A stretch of DNA of 64,000 nucleotides from Rotaria macrura (Eukaryota > Rotifera > Eurotatoria > Philodinida > Philodinidae): NCBI GenBank assembly GCA_900239685.1, contig OENT01000377.1:1-64000 (forward strand), given 5' to 3'. Each line of letters opens with the position of its first letter. The stretch's first letter is position 1. Under the pieces are notes generated by a model, which saw only the letters and a list, made by a program, of their open reading frames with translations, was not told the origin of the DNA and made no database searches. Positions 36,234 through 48,918 of the stretch are shown piece by piece. Made by a program: the position numbers and the translations under genes.

Positions 36234-38665
36234 TTATGCATCAAGACTAGCTGGCGCTTTTTCTCCTAAAAATTCAAAAGAAAAAAAAGCAACAGACTTG
36301 TTTGTTAACTAAAAGAATTAAATATAGGACCTTCTGCAGCGGTTCCTGCTTCATCAGACTTTACAGCAGCTGAATCTTGTGTTGATCTATTTATTGAATA
36401 AAAATGTAAAAGAGAAAATGAATAATGAATAAAAGCATACGGCGACGTCTGATCATGTGATGGATGATATTGTGGTTGTTGAGCGATATTTTTTTCTAAT
36501 TGTTCTTGAATATGAGAAAAAGAATCCCGTCCATGATAGTCGACTTGCCCAGCTTCCCATGCTCGGCGATGAGCTACAGAACCTGATTGTACACCCTGAT
36601 CACTTGTTAACGAACCGTAGGTTAGTAATTTACCGGTACCAAAGCCAAATGTGCCTGTGACTAATTGACTCTATAAGAAAGTACAACAAAAACAAAATAT
36701 AAAATTTGTCATCCGTATGGTTTGTCTACAAATGCAGATACATCTACACCGAGCTATAGAATATACGGGTCGTAGTTCGCACCGAATGTTAACATTCGGG
36801 AACATTGGCTCATGCTATACGATGTCACAGTGAGGAATTTACTCCATTCAGTTAGGAGCCCCAATTTGAACTGTGTTAGTGTTTCTATACAAATATTGAC
36901 GAATCAAATTCATATATGAAACACATCCATCGATTGGATTCGATCCAAGGTACTCATGTTTATGTGCTTATTAATCGAACGATATGTTTTCTCTCGTTCT
37001 GTAGCATGCTTAAACGACATGTAAAAAGTAAAACAAAAGTAAAAATAATGCAAAAGAAACAAAACAAGAGCTAAGTATGCGAACCGTAGAGTGCTCTGTT
37101 CTTTTTCCTTTTGAAAATGACGAAAGAACTTTTTCCGATGATAAAAGTTGTTGTCGATCATTACGATGAAATGAATCATAGTGTATATTTTGTGGTTGTT
37201 GACGATAAAAATATTTTGAATGTCCTTGTTTTATATGATAGATTCCTGATCGTGGGAGAATTTTATCAGTAGAAAATTTTCTTTTAAGATTTTCTCTTAT
37301 TGATATATCATTGAATAAGTCATCAATAATCGATGGAAAAGATAATCTTCGATTTTCAATAAAAAGATCTGTTTCTTTAATTATATTTAAGTTTAATTCA
37401 AAATTCATTCCAGACGATTTATTATTCATAACTGAAATATTAGACTAAACATATTTTTCTCAAGTTATTTTTTCAATTTTTCGTGTGTCGATAAAAAACT
37501 ATAGAAAAGAAAATAAGTATACATCGAAACATGCATTACCTCTGTGATAACTTCAGATTGATCTTGTTCAGATAGCTGAATAGATAAGGTGAATACAACA
37601 TGCAGGATTCAAACAGTCAAATCAAATTAAATCAAAAGTGAATACTAGAAAAAAGCAAACCTGATTGTTGTTTGATAATTGTGGCCAAACTCTTTCATAC
37701 ATAATTCTCCACCAGGATAGAAGAAATTCTCGCTGTATGTCTTGTTGTCCTTCTAAATTACCTGACAATTTCTCATTTTGTGGATTGAACGTTAATTGCC
37801 ACGGTTTCAATGCACCAGCAAAGTGAACAACACGAATATCGTGACGAAATCTAGGGTTTTTTTGTTATTGTTCATACGCTTATTTTTCTAATTTCAAATT
37901 AATCGAAAATTCTTTACCGTTTAACAGCTGGAACATATGAATAAAACGTATTTGCTGTTACATTGTAAACAAATGGTAAGTGATGAGCTACGTCCGATAA
38001 ACGCCAATTAGAAAAATAGTTGTTTAAAAGTCCTTGATCGCCACCTTTAGACAGCGAAGAGACAGAGAGAGAGTAAAACAAATGAATGAAATAAGAGACT
38101 AAACAAAAAAAAAGATAACCAAACCATCAAATGAGGCATCTGGCTGATTGGCAAATTGAACCAATTTTTTGAATGTTTCTTTCGATGGTCGAAAAACAAA
38201 AACACCTGAATTAAAACAATCAGGCCAACCGGCATCTGGTGCGGCTGAAAATTCTTCACGTTCGAATAAATCGTCAATATTACGTAAAACAAGAACATCA
38301 GCATCAAGAAAAACACACTTGGAATATTTTTCTAATAGCCAACAATTTATTTTTGTGAATGTAACACCAAGCTCAGGGCGAGATAATAAACTTAAATGTT
38401 CGGTATCATGTGAATCTAGCTCTTCAACAACAATGATGTCATCAAAGCATGTTTCCAATGTTCGTCTAGAAAACAATATTTGAATAAAAAGGGAAAGACA
38501 TTCGTGATCTTTAAATAATCACCTGATCAAATCGGATAAATTTTTTGATATCATAACTACTAAACTGCGCGTTGTTCCAGCTTTTCGTAATGATTGTGCA
38601 ACGACCGTAGCTCCAAGAGCATAGCCATCGTTGGTAGCTAATGTTACAAATGCTTCAGATGACAT
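36234..38665 (-). CDS. GYG1: Glycogenin (self-glucosylating glycogen primer)
   Basis: Eight exons: 38665-38523, 38465-38125, 38044-37918, 37850-37661, 37575-37540, 36670-36441, 36386-36331 and 36265-36234. Phases close exactly to 384 aa. Glycogenin transfers glucose from UDP-glucose to its own tyrosine and extends a short primer for glycogen synthase. Visible: N-terminal GT8 strand [10 protein letters not shown]; Mn/UDP motif DAD at 102-104 in [28 protein letters not shown]; and acceptor Tyr196 in TFYSYVP, aligned with Tyr195 of human GYG1. The C-terminal [17 protein letters not shown] is the glycogen-synthase-binding region. All catalytic elements are present. The intron after exon 5 is unusually long (869 bp) and holds a separate open frame. 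The last two small exons are the least certain part. Confidence 0.93.
37010..37429 (-). CDS. Open frame nested in a glycogenin intron, C-terminal membrane anchor
   Basis: 139 codons on the same strand as glycogenin, entirely inside its fifth intron. The first two thirds is polar and charged; the last ~22 residues ([19 protein letters not shown]) form a hydrophobic segment typical of a tail anchor. A good acceptor (ATATTTCAG) ends two bases before the ATG. Joining glycogenin exon 5 here would hit TGA at once, so it is not a simple alternative C-terminus. It could be a nested gene with a non-coding first exon, or chance. No homology recognised. Confidence 0.4.
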   Translation of the reverse strand: MNNKSSGMNFELNLNIIKETDLFIENRRLSFPSIIDDLFNDISIRENLKRKFSTDKILPRSGIYHIKQGHSKYFYRQQPQNIHYDSFHRNDRQQLLSSEKVLSSFSKGKRTEHSTVRILSSCFVSFALFLLLFYFLHVV

Positions 38666-38833
38666 TATTTTAACGATTTTGAATCAACACAATACGCCCT
38701 GTACTTCTATAAAATAAAATAAAAATAAAATCATACACAATACGCTTCTTTTTTAAGCTAAAAATACACGCATCAAAAGAAAAAAAACAAAGGAATGATT
38801 GTACTGACTGTTTCTTATCTGTATGTTTGCATG

Positions 38834-38864
<31 letters not shown>

Positions 38865-39535
38865 GCATGCATGCATGCATACATGATCGGTCATTCATAG
38901 ATATATTCGTACATCTACGAACCCCACAATGCCCTCTTTATCTGGACGCGGGCATGTAGGGGCTGCATGATTTTTCAGCGTATTGATGTATATCACTTAT
39001 GGCCATAAGGTTAACGCATATGAACCATATAAACAAAGGATTACACCCGAGAAATTCTACTATGTAAGAATCTAGGTCCGTGTACTTCTTCAATAGCTTA
39101 ATATGTTTAATTTGATCGAGTTAGTAAAAATCGATAGTATTCTCATCTAGGAATAAAGTACAAAGCTACTAGCAGCATAAAAGAAAAAATTCCACCTCAT
39201 CAAGTAAACAAGTATGCAAAATGGCAATGATATATGAGTACAGATATGTCGAAAATAGATTGTCCACATAGTACCACCAATAATCAGGAATTAATCTACG
39301 ATGTATATAAAACACAAATAACCAACAGTTCATTTGATAGACTTCAATCCTATTTATTACTACTGATACATTTTACCAATGAAAAATATTTCCATAGATG
39401 GTTTTATTTAATAACTCGAACGTTATTTATTGAGTATATGTCATGTCTAAAATTTCTCCGTAGATGTCATTACAGTAAACGAGTTTTTATTGGCCTCATT
39501 CTATTCGGTTGTACAATTACGCCAATAAGAACTGC
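38666..39535. other. No confident gene; microsatellite
   Basis: Upstream region of glycogenin. A 109-residue plus-strand frame at 39234-39563 has no recognised motif and overlaps the end of the minus-strand exons at 39536. Confidence 0.5.
38830..38884. repeat. (TA)n / (GCAT)n microsatellite
   Basis: A run of TA dinucleotides passes into four tandem GCAT units, in the 5' flank of glycogenin. Confidence 0.9.
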
Positions 39536-39868
39536 TCAGTTACATCGAGATCGAGATAGATAGATTACATATCCGTCAGCTTGATAGATTTCGCACAATA
39601 GATTGCGAACATTTTTCAGCTCTTTTAAAATTTGACTGCCAATTAGTATTAAAACTACATTCAATAATTTCTCATTATCTAAGTTATATCTTATTACCTG
39701 TCTTAGATAAACAGAATTCATCCATGTTCGTAATAGTCGATCGAATTGGTGTCATCATCATACATGAATTACGTAATGAATAAAGATAAAATGCATCGTA
39801 TGTCAAGAGATTATTCTTTTGCACATAAAAGTAATCATCTCTTACGAAACAATCAAACCCGGTTGATC
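39536..39868 (-). CDS. Possible 3' exons of an unrecognised gene
   Basis: Two exons can be drawn, 39868-39698 and 39654-39536, with a 43-bp intron (GTAATA..TGTAG). Both exon edges are in phase 1 and the reading is continuous to TGA. The acceptor in front (TCTATTTCTATTGTAG) is strong. The ~95 residues encoded (including GFDCFVRDDYFYV and ILKELKNVRNLLCEIYQADG) are not recognised. No upstream exon or start was found, so it may be a gene fragment or coincidence. Confidence 0.35.
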
Positions 39869-40737
39869 CTACAATAGAAATAGACAACGTCTATTATTTA
39901 ATGAAAATAGGTTTTTAAATTGAAGTAAAAATGAAATGATACATAAGTATTAGAAAAGTTCTGCTTCTTCGACAAACGAGTTAACTAAACTAATACTCGG
40001 CTTTTTTCGTGTTTCATATTGAATCCATTTTCAACCGTTTTGATTTGAAGAATCAAAAAATAATGCATAGTTCGTCCCCAGGGATTATCCAATTAAATTT
40101 TTGATTGGTTTTTAGTGGTGTTCGATTCACTTTTAGGGAGATGTATTCAGACGAATGAAAAATAAAACATGTAGTTTTCGATGTTATATGCTGTCTATGA
40201 ATAACTTGAATGATTCATCGGATGGCCAATATCAATAGTGTTCTCGCCAATACGATCGAACATTGTTTCTAGCATCAACGTTCACTATATAATCTATGGA
40301 TTATTTATTCAAGCGATGCACGAACATTTTCAAATCGAAATTCTATTTTGTTCTGTATCATTGTTCGATTGTTTGCATTAGCAAAATTCGATTTATATAG
40401 ATCACGAAAATGAATGGTTTTCGATAAATTTTGAAAAAAATACAATCATAATAAAACATGCCAAAGAAAATTATGTACAACTTTTGAGTTGTAAGCTCTA
40501 TAAGCGAGTAGAAGTTCATCTTACTTTGAAAATGACTTGTGCTATTATTCCACTTAACTCAGAATATTGTCTAACAAAAGGCATAACAAAAAAAAGTCGT
40601 ACAAAACATTTCTCTTTGATTCTAAGACATTATTTAAATATTCTTAAAAGAAATTCTTGCCTTTGTTGTCTTATCTAATATACTTTTATCTGTAGATAAA
40701 AAGTAAGAAATAAAGCATTTGAGTTTGAAACATAAAT
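39869..40737. other. No gene seen
   Basis: AT-rich, includes the presumed promoter of the ECI2-like gene. A 64-residue frame at 40484-40678 has no support. Confidence 0.55.
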
Positions 40738-41637
40738 ATGAATAATCAAGCAGAGCAATCGGTTACATTTCCAAATTCTAAAAATGATTCATCATTTGAG
40801 CAACATATAGAATTGGTGAAAAAAAGCTCATTACATTGGGAATTAATATTCAATCGTGACAATAAATATAATGCAATAACAGGGGACATGTATGAACGTA
40901 TCATAGAGATCTTAAATGAAGCAGCTAAAGATGAACAATTGGTTCTTCTATCCATAACTGGCAAAGGAAAATTTTATTCATCTGGAACTGATTTATCTGA
41001 TCCGGCAAAATCCTTCGTATGAACTAAACATTGATTAATCTAATATTTATTTTCTCTCGAATAGGCATCGGCAAACTCAGATTTCGAAACAGTCATGTCA
41101 CAAGCACAACTTCGAGTAAAACGTTTTATTGAAAGTTTTATAAATTTTCCGAAAATTTTAATTGCTTTTGTTAATGGACCAGCTATTGGCATATCCGTAT
41201 CAACATTAGCTTTATTTGATGGAGTTTATGCATCATCATCTGCAACATTTTCCTTGCCATTTACACGTACAGCACAATCAGCCGAAGGTTGTTCGTCATT
41301 TCTTTTCCCACAGATAATGGGTTCACTTCATGCTAAAGAAGTTCTATTGTTCGATCGAATGCTAACTGCTCAAGAAGCACAACAACGAGGATTAGTAACG
41401 GCAGTTATTGATCAATCTGCATTTGTGCAAGAAAAAGAGAGCATTTGCAAACATATTTTATCATTACCTAAAGGAAGTTTACTGGCTGGAAAAGCATTAA
41501 TTCAACGATGGGATAGAGATCAAATTAAGATTGTTAACGAACAAGAACTTGATGTTCTAAAACAACGATGGGCAACCGATGAATTTGCAGAGGCAATTTT
41601 TACGTTCATGAATCGAAGAAATAAGTCTAAATTATAA
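40738..41637 (+). CDS. ECI2: Enoyl-CoA delta-isomerase 2-like crotonase, peroxisomal
   Basis: Exons 40738-41016 and 41065-41637 with a 48-bp intron (phase 0) give 283 aa. This crotonase-fold enzyme should shift cis/trans-3 double bonds of enoyl-CoA to trans-2 so that unsaturated fatty acids can enter beta-oxidation. Visible: the oxyanion-hole segment SSGTDL at 81-86, NGPAIGIS at 130-137, and the catalytic-type Glu167 in AEGCSSFLFPQIM, in the ECI2/PECI arrangement, followed by LTAQEAQQRGLV. The protein ends in SKL, a canonical type 1 peroxisomal targeting signal. Unlike vertebrate ECI2 there is no N-terminal acyl-CoA-binding domain and no obvious mitochondrial presequence, as in stand-alone invertebrate and fungal forms. 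Confidence 0.9.
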
Positions 41638-44600
41638 TAACTGTGAGCCTCACATGATTCAATCTTAGTTTATTCTTATCAAATAAATCCTAATTTTTCT
41701 TTGTCACGAGATTTGAAACGAAAAAAAAGACATGATAGTAATTCATAAATCTTACAAATAAAATTGATATTTACATGAGTAACTCATCGATCACGATTTG
41801 TTGAATAGTTTTTGTTCAACTAAACATTGCCATCTCAATCTTAAGAGAGCATTGCTTGATATCACGAATGTCAAGGTCTTATTCTTTCATTTTTTGAATG
41901 TATATCGAATGAACATGAATAATTTTGTGAAGGACAATCTTGATTTGAACTGAAATAATTATGCATGAACTCGAAGCTTCACTGATGAGGAAATCTGTAG
42001 TATATAAAAACTAAGTATTCATTGACGTTTTACATCCGAGAATAAACACAAGCAACGCTAAGTGATGATGATAACCTCTGACTTGTCGATGTACATCTAC
42101 GATGCCAGATATTGGTAGGAAATATTATCGGGTCAAGGCTCTATCAAATACAAAGTCACAACCTTCTAGCTTTGACTCATTATATACAAATATTGTAATC
42201 TATTGAGAGAACACGATAAACTATTTTCCTTTGTTCTGAGATTGAGGGAATGATCTGTGAAATATTGTAAACATCTAGAGGTTTTCTATCATTTACAAAA
42301 CTCATATGATAAGCGATTTTCAATTGATATTCTTTTGAAAAGTAATTTTAAAACGTATGATATGAAATATCTACAAGCCGAGATCTTCTGTTCACAACAG
42401 TAAAATACACAAGAATGCATAACTATTGAAATCATAAAAAATCGACAAGTACCGGTAGAGATAGATTCTTTTTTTAGAGATTTAGTAAAGATTGAAATGC
42501 TGAGAAAAAAGAGCACATGTTTTAAACATTCAATAAATGAAAAATCAAAAGAGTCAACATGAGAAAATTCAGATGTTGACCTTTGGTTCGTACTAGAATA
42601 AGGCACATTTTTCGATTCTTATTTGTAATACTCTATAAACCAATCTGAAACTCGCAATCTATTGGACAAGTAGAGCATGAGTCACAGTTGATCAAAATCG
42701 AGTTTGATGAAAGAGTAAGATGCCGATGACATATTGTAAAATATACACATTCGAATAGGTAACAATATTTTGAATCGATGAACACCTTTAAATTGATAGT
42801 CGATGATTATAAGTGTAAGCAATCATCTATTAAGTAAACATGTTGTCTAAGAAGGTTATATTCAATTGAATCGATTTTTCTATATTAACTGAGGCATAGT
42901 ACTGGAGAAAATAATTTATGAAACCAATATGTTATATTTGTAATTACATTTGAATTCATTGCAGATAAATTAATGAATGATCAACAGAAAAAGAAAATAT
43001 ATACGTATATATTTTATAGAATCCAATTCTTTTAGTTTGAAAATAATACTAAAGTGTTACTTTTTTCAACAGTTCAATGACAGTTATTGGATAGATACTA
43101 ATGTTCGATGGCCTACTTTTCTTGCACATAATTTCATTAGTAAGCTAAAAAAATAGAGAATATCCGATTGCAGTAGAAAGATAATATTTTTTATTCTTTC
43201 GCAATTTTCTACAAATCTGATTATGATTTGCTTACTTAGCAATTTGGAAGATAGAAAAGCTTTTGTAGTCGAATTTGATTGGATGATTATTTGTTAATTA
43301 ATATCTGCTGAGGCATAAATTGGATACAAGATGGATTACAAAGTCATCTTTATCGATAAAATCTACTATCATTATCTGTTTCTATCATGTATCTAACAAT
43401 TGAAAAATGCTCATGAGAACTCAAAAATATTGGATATTTTCAAGATATGATATGTTCGAATGACAGAGTTTTCAGTGCTATACCCATTCGGTTTGAGCTT
43501 GTTTTTATTATGATTGCATAGAAATTTGCGAAGTAAATACAAGAAACAACAATGTCTATAGAGCGATATATATGTCTGATTTTCTGATGGATTGAGCAAA
43601 AAAAAATTTTCTAATGCTTATTATCTGCATTTTGTTTTAAGAAACTATGCTGTGATTTGTTCACAATTGAAAACTCTTTTATGAGTAATAGAAAAATTAA
43701 TTTAGTGCTTGATGCCTTGCATACGATAGTGAGTACAACATCAACTTGAATTTATTTGAAAATTTAAGTTCGCAGACGAATCTACTCATATTCGACTAAT
43801 CTGAAAGAGAAGGGTGATCTTTACTTTATTTTTCTTGCTTTATTTATGCATGATTAAGAATATGCTTGTATCTGTCGTTTTTATCTAGAAAAGGAAACAG
43901 TACAAGAAAAGGCAAAAGCAAATAGCGTAATAACTTGAGAAGCGTATTGTCACCATCAGTGACCTTGATACGTCTTCAGCTATATATTTGTTCTTCTTTG
44001 TTTATTTTTGTTTATGTATTATTTTATCTTTTTCGATGATTTACCATGTTCGTTATTGTTTGCTTCTTTTCTTTATCTATCTTGCCTTGCTAATCCATCA
44101 CTCTTGAATAGAGAAAAATCATCAGTATGTCACCATATGTAAGAAAGACAGAGACAGAATCTTGTTGAGAAAATACATATGGTGCGCTTGTTTGTGTGGG
44201 TGTTACTCTCTATTATATTTATACTATTTTGAATAACGGTAGTGGCATGGCAACATGAAGATGAATCTATTGATTAGTAATATACGTAATAGTTCGAGAA
44301 GAAAATAGAAAGACATCATTACAAATAGAGAATGACAGTCCACAAATCTGTAGTGTTAACAACCGGTTGTAATCTGTATATTTCCATAAAGATTTCTTTG
44401 AAATTATACTAAATCAATATGAATTTCCGGATCACAAAGGATTATTATTTCTTTTCATGTCTGTAACATGGATTTTCTTTTACTACTCAATGATCAATAT
44501 TCAACAGTAACAAAAGCAAAGAAAAATAATACTAAAGTATGCAAAAAATTCGCACTGTTCTTAATTGACTTCATTGGTTGTTTTAAAAAATCGACTGTTG

Positions 44601-45735
44601 TTTTTGAATTCGTACATAAAATATACTGATTGAGTTTAGTTTGATAGTAATATGGAATCTATTTAAATTTTAACCTTACATCAAACAAACAGCCATTATA
44701 TTATTATTGGCTTTGTATTATGTAAAAATTTCTAAAAAACATTATGTTCTGTGAGAAGCTTTTTTTTAGACGGAGCATCAATTAAACAGACATGATTGAT
44801 ACATTCCTATTTAGATTTAGTAAAATTAGTCTTCATAATTAGTAAGTTACGGCAAATTATACTTGACTTTGTTTCTTAATTGAGATTGTCGAGAATATTT
44901 TGCCCGTTCTTTTTTTTCTTCTATGAAATGGTTGCTTTTACAAAAAGAAACGCCTCTCAGTGCAAAGAAAATTTTTTGGGCGAGTCATTGTAAAATTTTG
45001 ATAGCAACTGATGTTTTTGTGTTGATTTTTTCATGAAATTTCACCGTAGAATCGTTAATAATTTTCTTTTCGAGCATAAAAAGTATTATTTAAGATCTAA
45101 TCTGTTATCGAATAGACAACAGTGTATTGGAAAAAACATACATAATGTTTAACAATGCTGAACGATGAATATCGAAAACCCGCCTTCATATGACTTTGAA
45201 TCACTTCATTTACTCATTATGCTAAACATATAAAATCGATGTCACTGAACTGACTCAAATAAATATATATTTTTATCATTTCAATTGATCTATTCTAAAT
45301 ACGCAAAACTAGACTGTATCTTTCATTACGTCGTGTTCTTTTTCTTGTCGACAATAAAGACAACAAAATACACGAAATAGAAATAAATCTATTCATAGGC
45401 TGTTTTATGAAGTCATATCTGATTAAACTTATGCATACTCAATGAGCAATACACGCAAATCAAATAACTAAGTGTATAAAGACTATATTATTGAATAAAA
45501 GATAAGTGAAGTACAATTAATTAAGAGAAACGATAAACTGAATGATATACAAAAAATTGTCGCACTAAAGTAGTATTTTGATCGCAATATAATCTTTGAT
45601 TTTCATTGAAAAAGTCTCATCATTATTTAGTTGCAGTCAAGATAAATACTTTATTGTTTTAAGAGAAGAGAAAAACCAAACATGGATGAGTTAATTATGT
45701 ACACAAAAGTATGTTTAACATAAAAGTCCTAGTTT
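41638..45735. other. 4.1-kb gene desert
   Basis: AT-rich, no motif-bearing frame. Minus-strand frames at 42289-42606 and 43411-43599 lack support. No repeats seen by eye. Confidence 0.55.
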
Positions 45736-46290
45736 TTATAAGTCACTCAAATGTTTTCGTTTTACAACTAATTCACTTTCACCGGTCTTTGAATTGAACT
45801 CTCTAAAAAATGTACAATCGAGTGGTTCAGCAAGCATTAATTCACATGCTTTATACACAGTAAGAGAACGGACTCGACCACCAACTAATGCACCTGTATC
45901 AGGATCAGCAAATGAACCCATGATGTTATGTGATTCTATATCAAATGTTCCACTGAGAGACACTATTTCGTATTCTTTTTTATTAAGTTGACGTGAATTC
46001 AATGAACATTCAGATGATGTTCCAACACAACTTAAAATAAATAATGAATTAACACCAATATCTTCCATTAATTCATGAATCGTTGAAATTAATTCAACAC
46101 CAGGACCAATACGCAATGGGTAACATCGAATACTTGTGCTGGCTGGTATTTCTATTTATTTAAATTTATATGTGTATGAATTTCATTAAATGAAATAAGA
46201 CAAATACTTACGGCGAGGAGTTCGTTTTGGAGATTTTATTTTTGGTTTACGCGTGAATATGTTCGTCACTGTATTAACTATTGGAGGCAT
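45736..46290 (-). CDS. PPC/DUF296-domain protein
   Basis: Exons 46290-46212 and 46151-45736, 60-bp intron, phase 1, 164 aa. The PPC (plants and prokaryotes conserved, DUF296) domain covers about residues 40-158: RIGPGVELI, FILSCVGTSS, EYEIVSLSGTF, GALVGGRV, TVYKACELML and FFREFNSKTGESELVV follow the family order. In plants this domain forms trimers and partners AT-hooks in AHL transcription regulators; in prokaryotes it stands alone. Here the N-terminal 26 residues are basic (FTRKPKIKSPKRTPR), suggesting nuclear entry or DNA binding, but the AT-hook core RGRP is absent. PPC domains are uncommon in animals. Function unknown. Confidence 0.9.
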
Positions 46291-48375
46291 GATAGTTTCA
46301 ACTAGTATTCTTCGATAGTATTTTATTTTGTTTACGCTTCATTGACTTATAACTGCAGTTTATATATACTGCTTAGTCAATAGAGGAAATTTGAGGAAAG
46401 GACAAAAGTTACAATAAAATCATGCATATCCCGCATGAACAAACAATTTTTTTATATAGCTTTCTTCTATGATAAATTAATGTCTATTATGTATATATTT
46501 TGACCGATGACTCAATCCATTGTAGGTACACTTCTGACCTAAGTGTCAACTGCAAAATTTAGACAAAAAATAATAAAACAATGATCAAAAGAAAATGCTT
46601 TGTTTAGTTTTGACAAACGAAAACATGGGATTTTTTTTAAATTAGCGGAAAAATAAATTCTTTTGTCATGATTTATTATGAGTAAGCAGGTATATGTGAG
46701 TAAACATTCATTCTCTGATATAGAAATAGCGGGAGAAAACCAAAATATGACTTATGGTTAGAACTTGTGCTATATCAAAGTATATGAATATTCCAATTAT
46801 CGATACAATAAGATTAATCGTTATCTTTACAATCATAATTAGTTTGCATTTTCTTATTTCATACGATTTTTGGCGATTCGACCTTTTATATTTTCAACAA
46901 TAGGCGTGGATTGATATTTTTTTGTTTCATCCATTATTGTAATTGACGTCTCAGTGATAATTATCGAAGATGAGAAGAAAATCAAAATAAAATAAGTACA
47001 ATCATGGCCATTTCTCATATCGTCTCAAGTACAAAAAGTGAGTATTGGCTTTGTTTAAATTATATAATACATGATCGATTTGATTTAACTCAATAAAGAA
47101 AAGGCTGTACAATATTCTTAGTCATCACAGAATAAAGAATAATACATTCAAAATTCTGTCTCGATCGAAGATCTTGTTATTTATCTAACAAAATTTTATT
47201 ATTAAATATGATTAAAAAAGCTCATCCGTCTAAGTTAATCTGTTTTGAAAGAAAGACATAGATTAAAAAAATATGATCCAGCGTTTTTTTCCCTTGCATT
47301 CAACTAGTCATTTTCTTTTTAACTCAGGCGTATAGTTTTTATTAGCTCTTATTGAAAATAAACATACAACTTTCAACTAGTTGATATAGGATCGAAAAAT
47401 CAATTCACATCGAAGAACATTTTAGTAAGAGAATTGTAACAATATCTTGATTCATAGGAGCACATGATCATTGTTCGCTTTGTCACTTATTCTATGAAAA
47501 AATACAAACGATCGTAGATTATTTCTGTTTCATTCATCTTCTAAGTTATTCTTTTGTTTTGAATTTTATCACACATCCTATGCCGGCTACACTGAAAGAT
47601 TGAATACTAGCAAAAACATACTTGGCATTATTGTTATACGTTATTAAAATGAAGGAGCAGAACTACCGAAGTTTTTTCTGACAGTTGAAGAAGACTTTAT
47701 TCTTTTTACTTTTTTTAGATTTAGAATTTTCTATAAAAAGCTAATGTAAATAGTTCCTATCGGAAAAGCACTTCCTTACATTGTATTTTCTTTGGAAAAT
47801 GAGTTTAATTGAAATAAAGGCAGAGAATTTCCTAAGATTACAATTGCAAGCCAATCAAATAGTTAAATGCAATAGTCAAAAACAAAAAGACAGCTAAATC
47901 GAAAAGTATATATCAATAGTTTATTGTCAAGTCTTTTAGTAGGAAGTCATCGTAAAAATAATTGTATTTGTATGCGTTGATAATTATCATTTGACGAAAG
48001 AACACATTAGTCCTCTATTTTATCTTTTAAAAGAATCTCAAATTAATTTCGTTTCTTTCATAAACTTGAGAAAAGCATGTACTACTATTTTTTAATAAAA
48101 AAATCTAATCAATTATTGTATTCGTTCATTGTACTATAGAGCCAAAGGGCATTTTATTTGCTTGATGTTTGATCGATAAAAATAGACAGAAATCTTTTTT
48201 CTTTTCTCTCACACAGCATGAACAACATGAACGGGGAAAAAACAGAATCGCAGATGTTAATCACTACGGGAATCTCGTTTCCTTAATGGCATATATATAT
48301 AATAATCATAAAATAAGTCTTTTTTATCATATAAATGACTACAAATAATAAGTAATCAATATTTATTTTGATTTC
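46291..48375. other. No gene seen
   Basis: AT-rich 2-kb gap between divergent genes (PPC on minus, tetraspan protein on plus), so both promoters are expected here. No motif identified. Confidence 0.55.
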
Positions 48376-48918
48376 ATGGGTTATGATCGTCAAAGATCTC
48401 CGTTTGGAACTCGACTTGGTTTAACGTGTTACTGTTTATTTCTATTAATCAATGTTTTACTCTATTCGAATCAAGTCTATCGAAAACAAAAGGAATTATT
48501 CAATTTTGAATTTCAATTCGGACTAATATCATTAGGTTTTATTAGTTTATTAATATTTTCGATTAGCTTCTATGGATTATGGTTTGCAAAAATTTTCATT
48601 CTTTGTATAATTGCTCTTTTATTTTTTGTATTATTAATAACCACATTAGTAACACTCATTTTACTAACAAGTCAAGTTGAAATAATCAATTCTAATACAT
48701 TCGGATCATTGAAAACTTCTCTTTATATCGTTCACAATTATCTATGGTTAACAAAAGTATCAACACGTTTATCATGTATAATCAACTTATTTATTAGTTG
48801 TTTATTAAATATACTCGCTCTATGTGGTATTTGTCATTTATGTTCATGCATTGAGCATCGTCATGAATCTTGGCCTTATCGAAAACGAACTCCAAGATCA
48901 TCGCAAACAACTATGTAG
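48376..48918 (+). CDS. Four-transmembrane protein, family unrecognised
   Basis: A single exon of 180 aa with four hydrophobic segments at about 15-31, 47-70, 72-98 and 129-155. The second and third are nearly contiguous. Residues 101-127 form the likely larger loop and the tail is basic (ENRHESWPYRKR-like, ending PRSSQTTM). The topology resembles MARVEL/claudin-like small tetraspan proteins, but no family signature (for example the claudin GLW..C..C or the tetraspanin CCG) is present. The ATG lies in a TTTCATGG context after an AT-rich leader. Upstream exons cannot be excluded. Confidence 0.65.
   Translation: MGYDRQRSPFGTRLGLTCYCLFLLINVLLYSNQVYRKQKELFNFEFQFGLISLGFISLLIFSISFYGLWFAKIFILCIIALLFFVLLITTLVTLILLTSQVEIINSNTFGSLKTSLYIVHNYLWLTKVSTRLSCIINLFISCLLNILALCGICHLCSCIEHRHESWPYRKRTPRSSQTTM

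Noticed and set aside
39234-39563. 109-codon plus-strand frame
   Set aside because: No motif, and it overlaps the end of the better-supported minus-strand exons.
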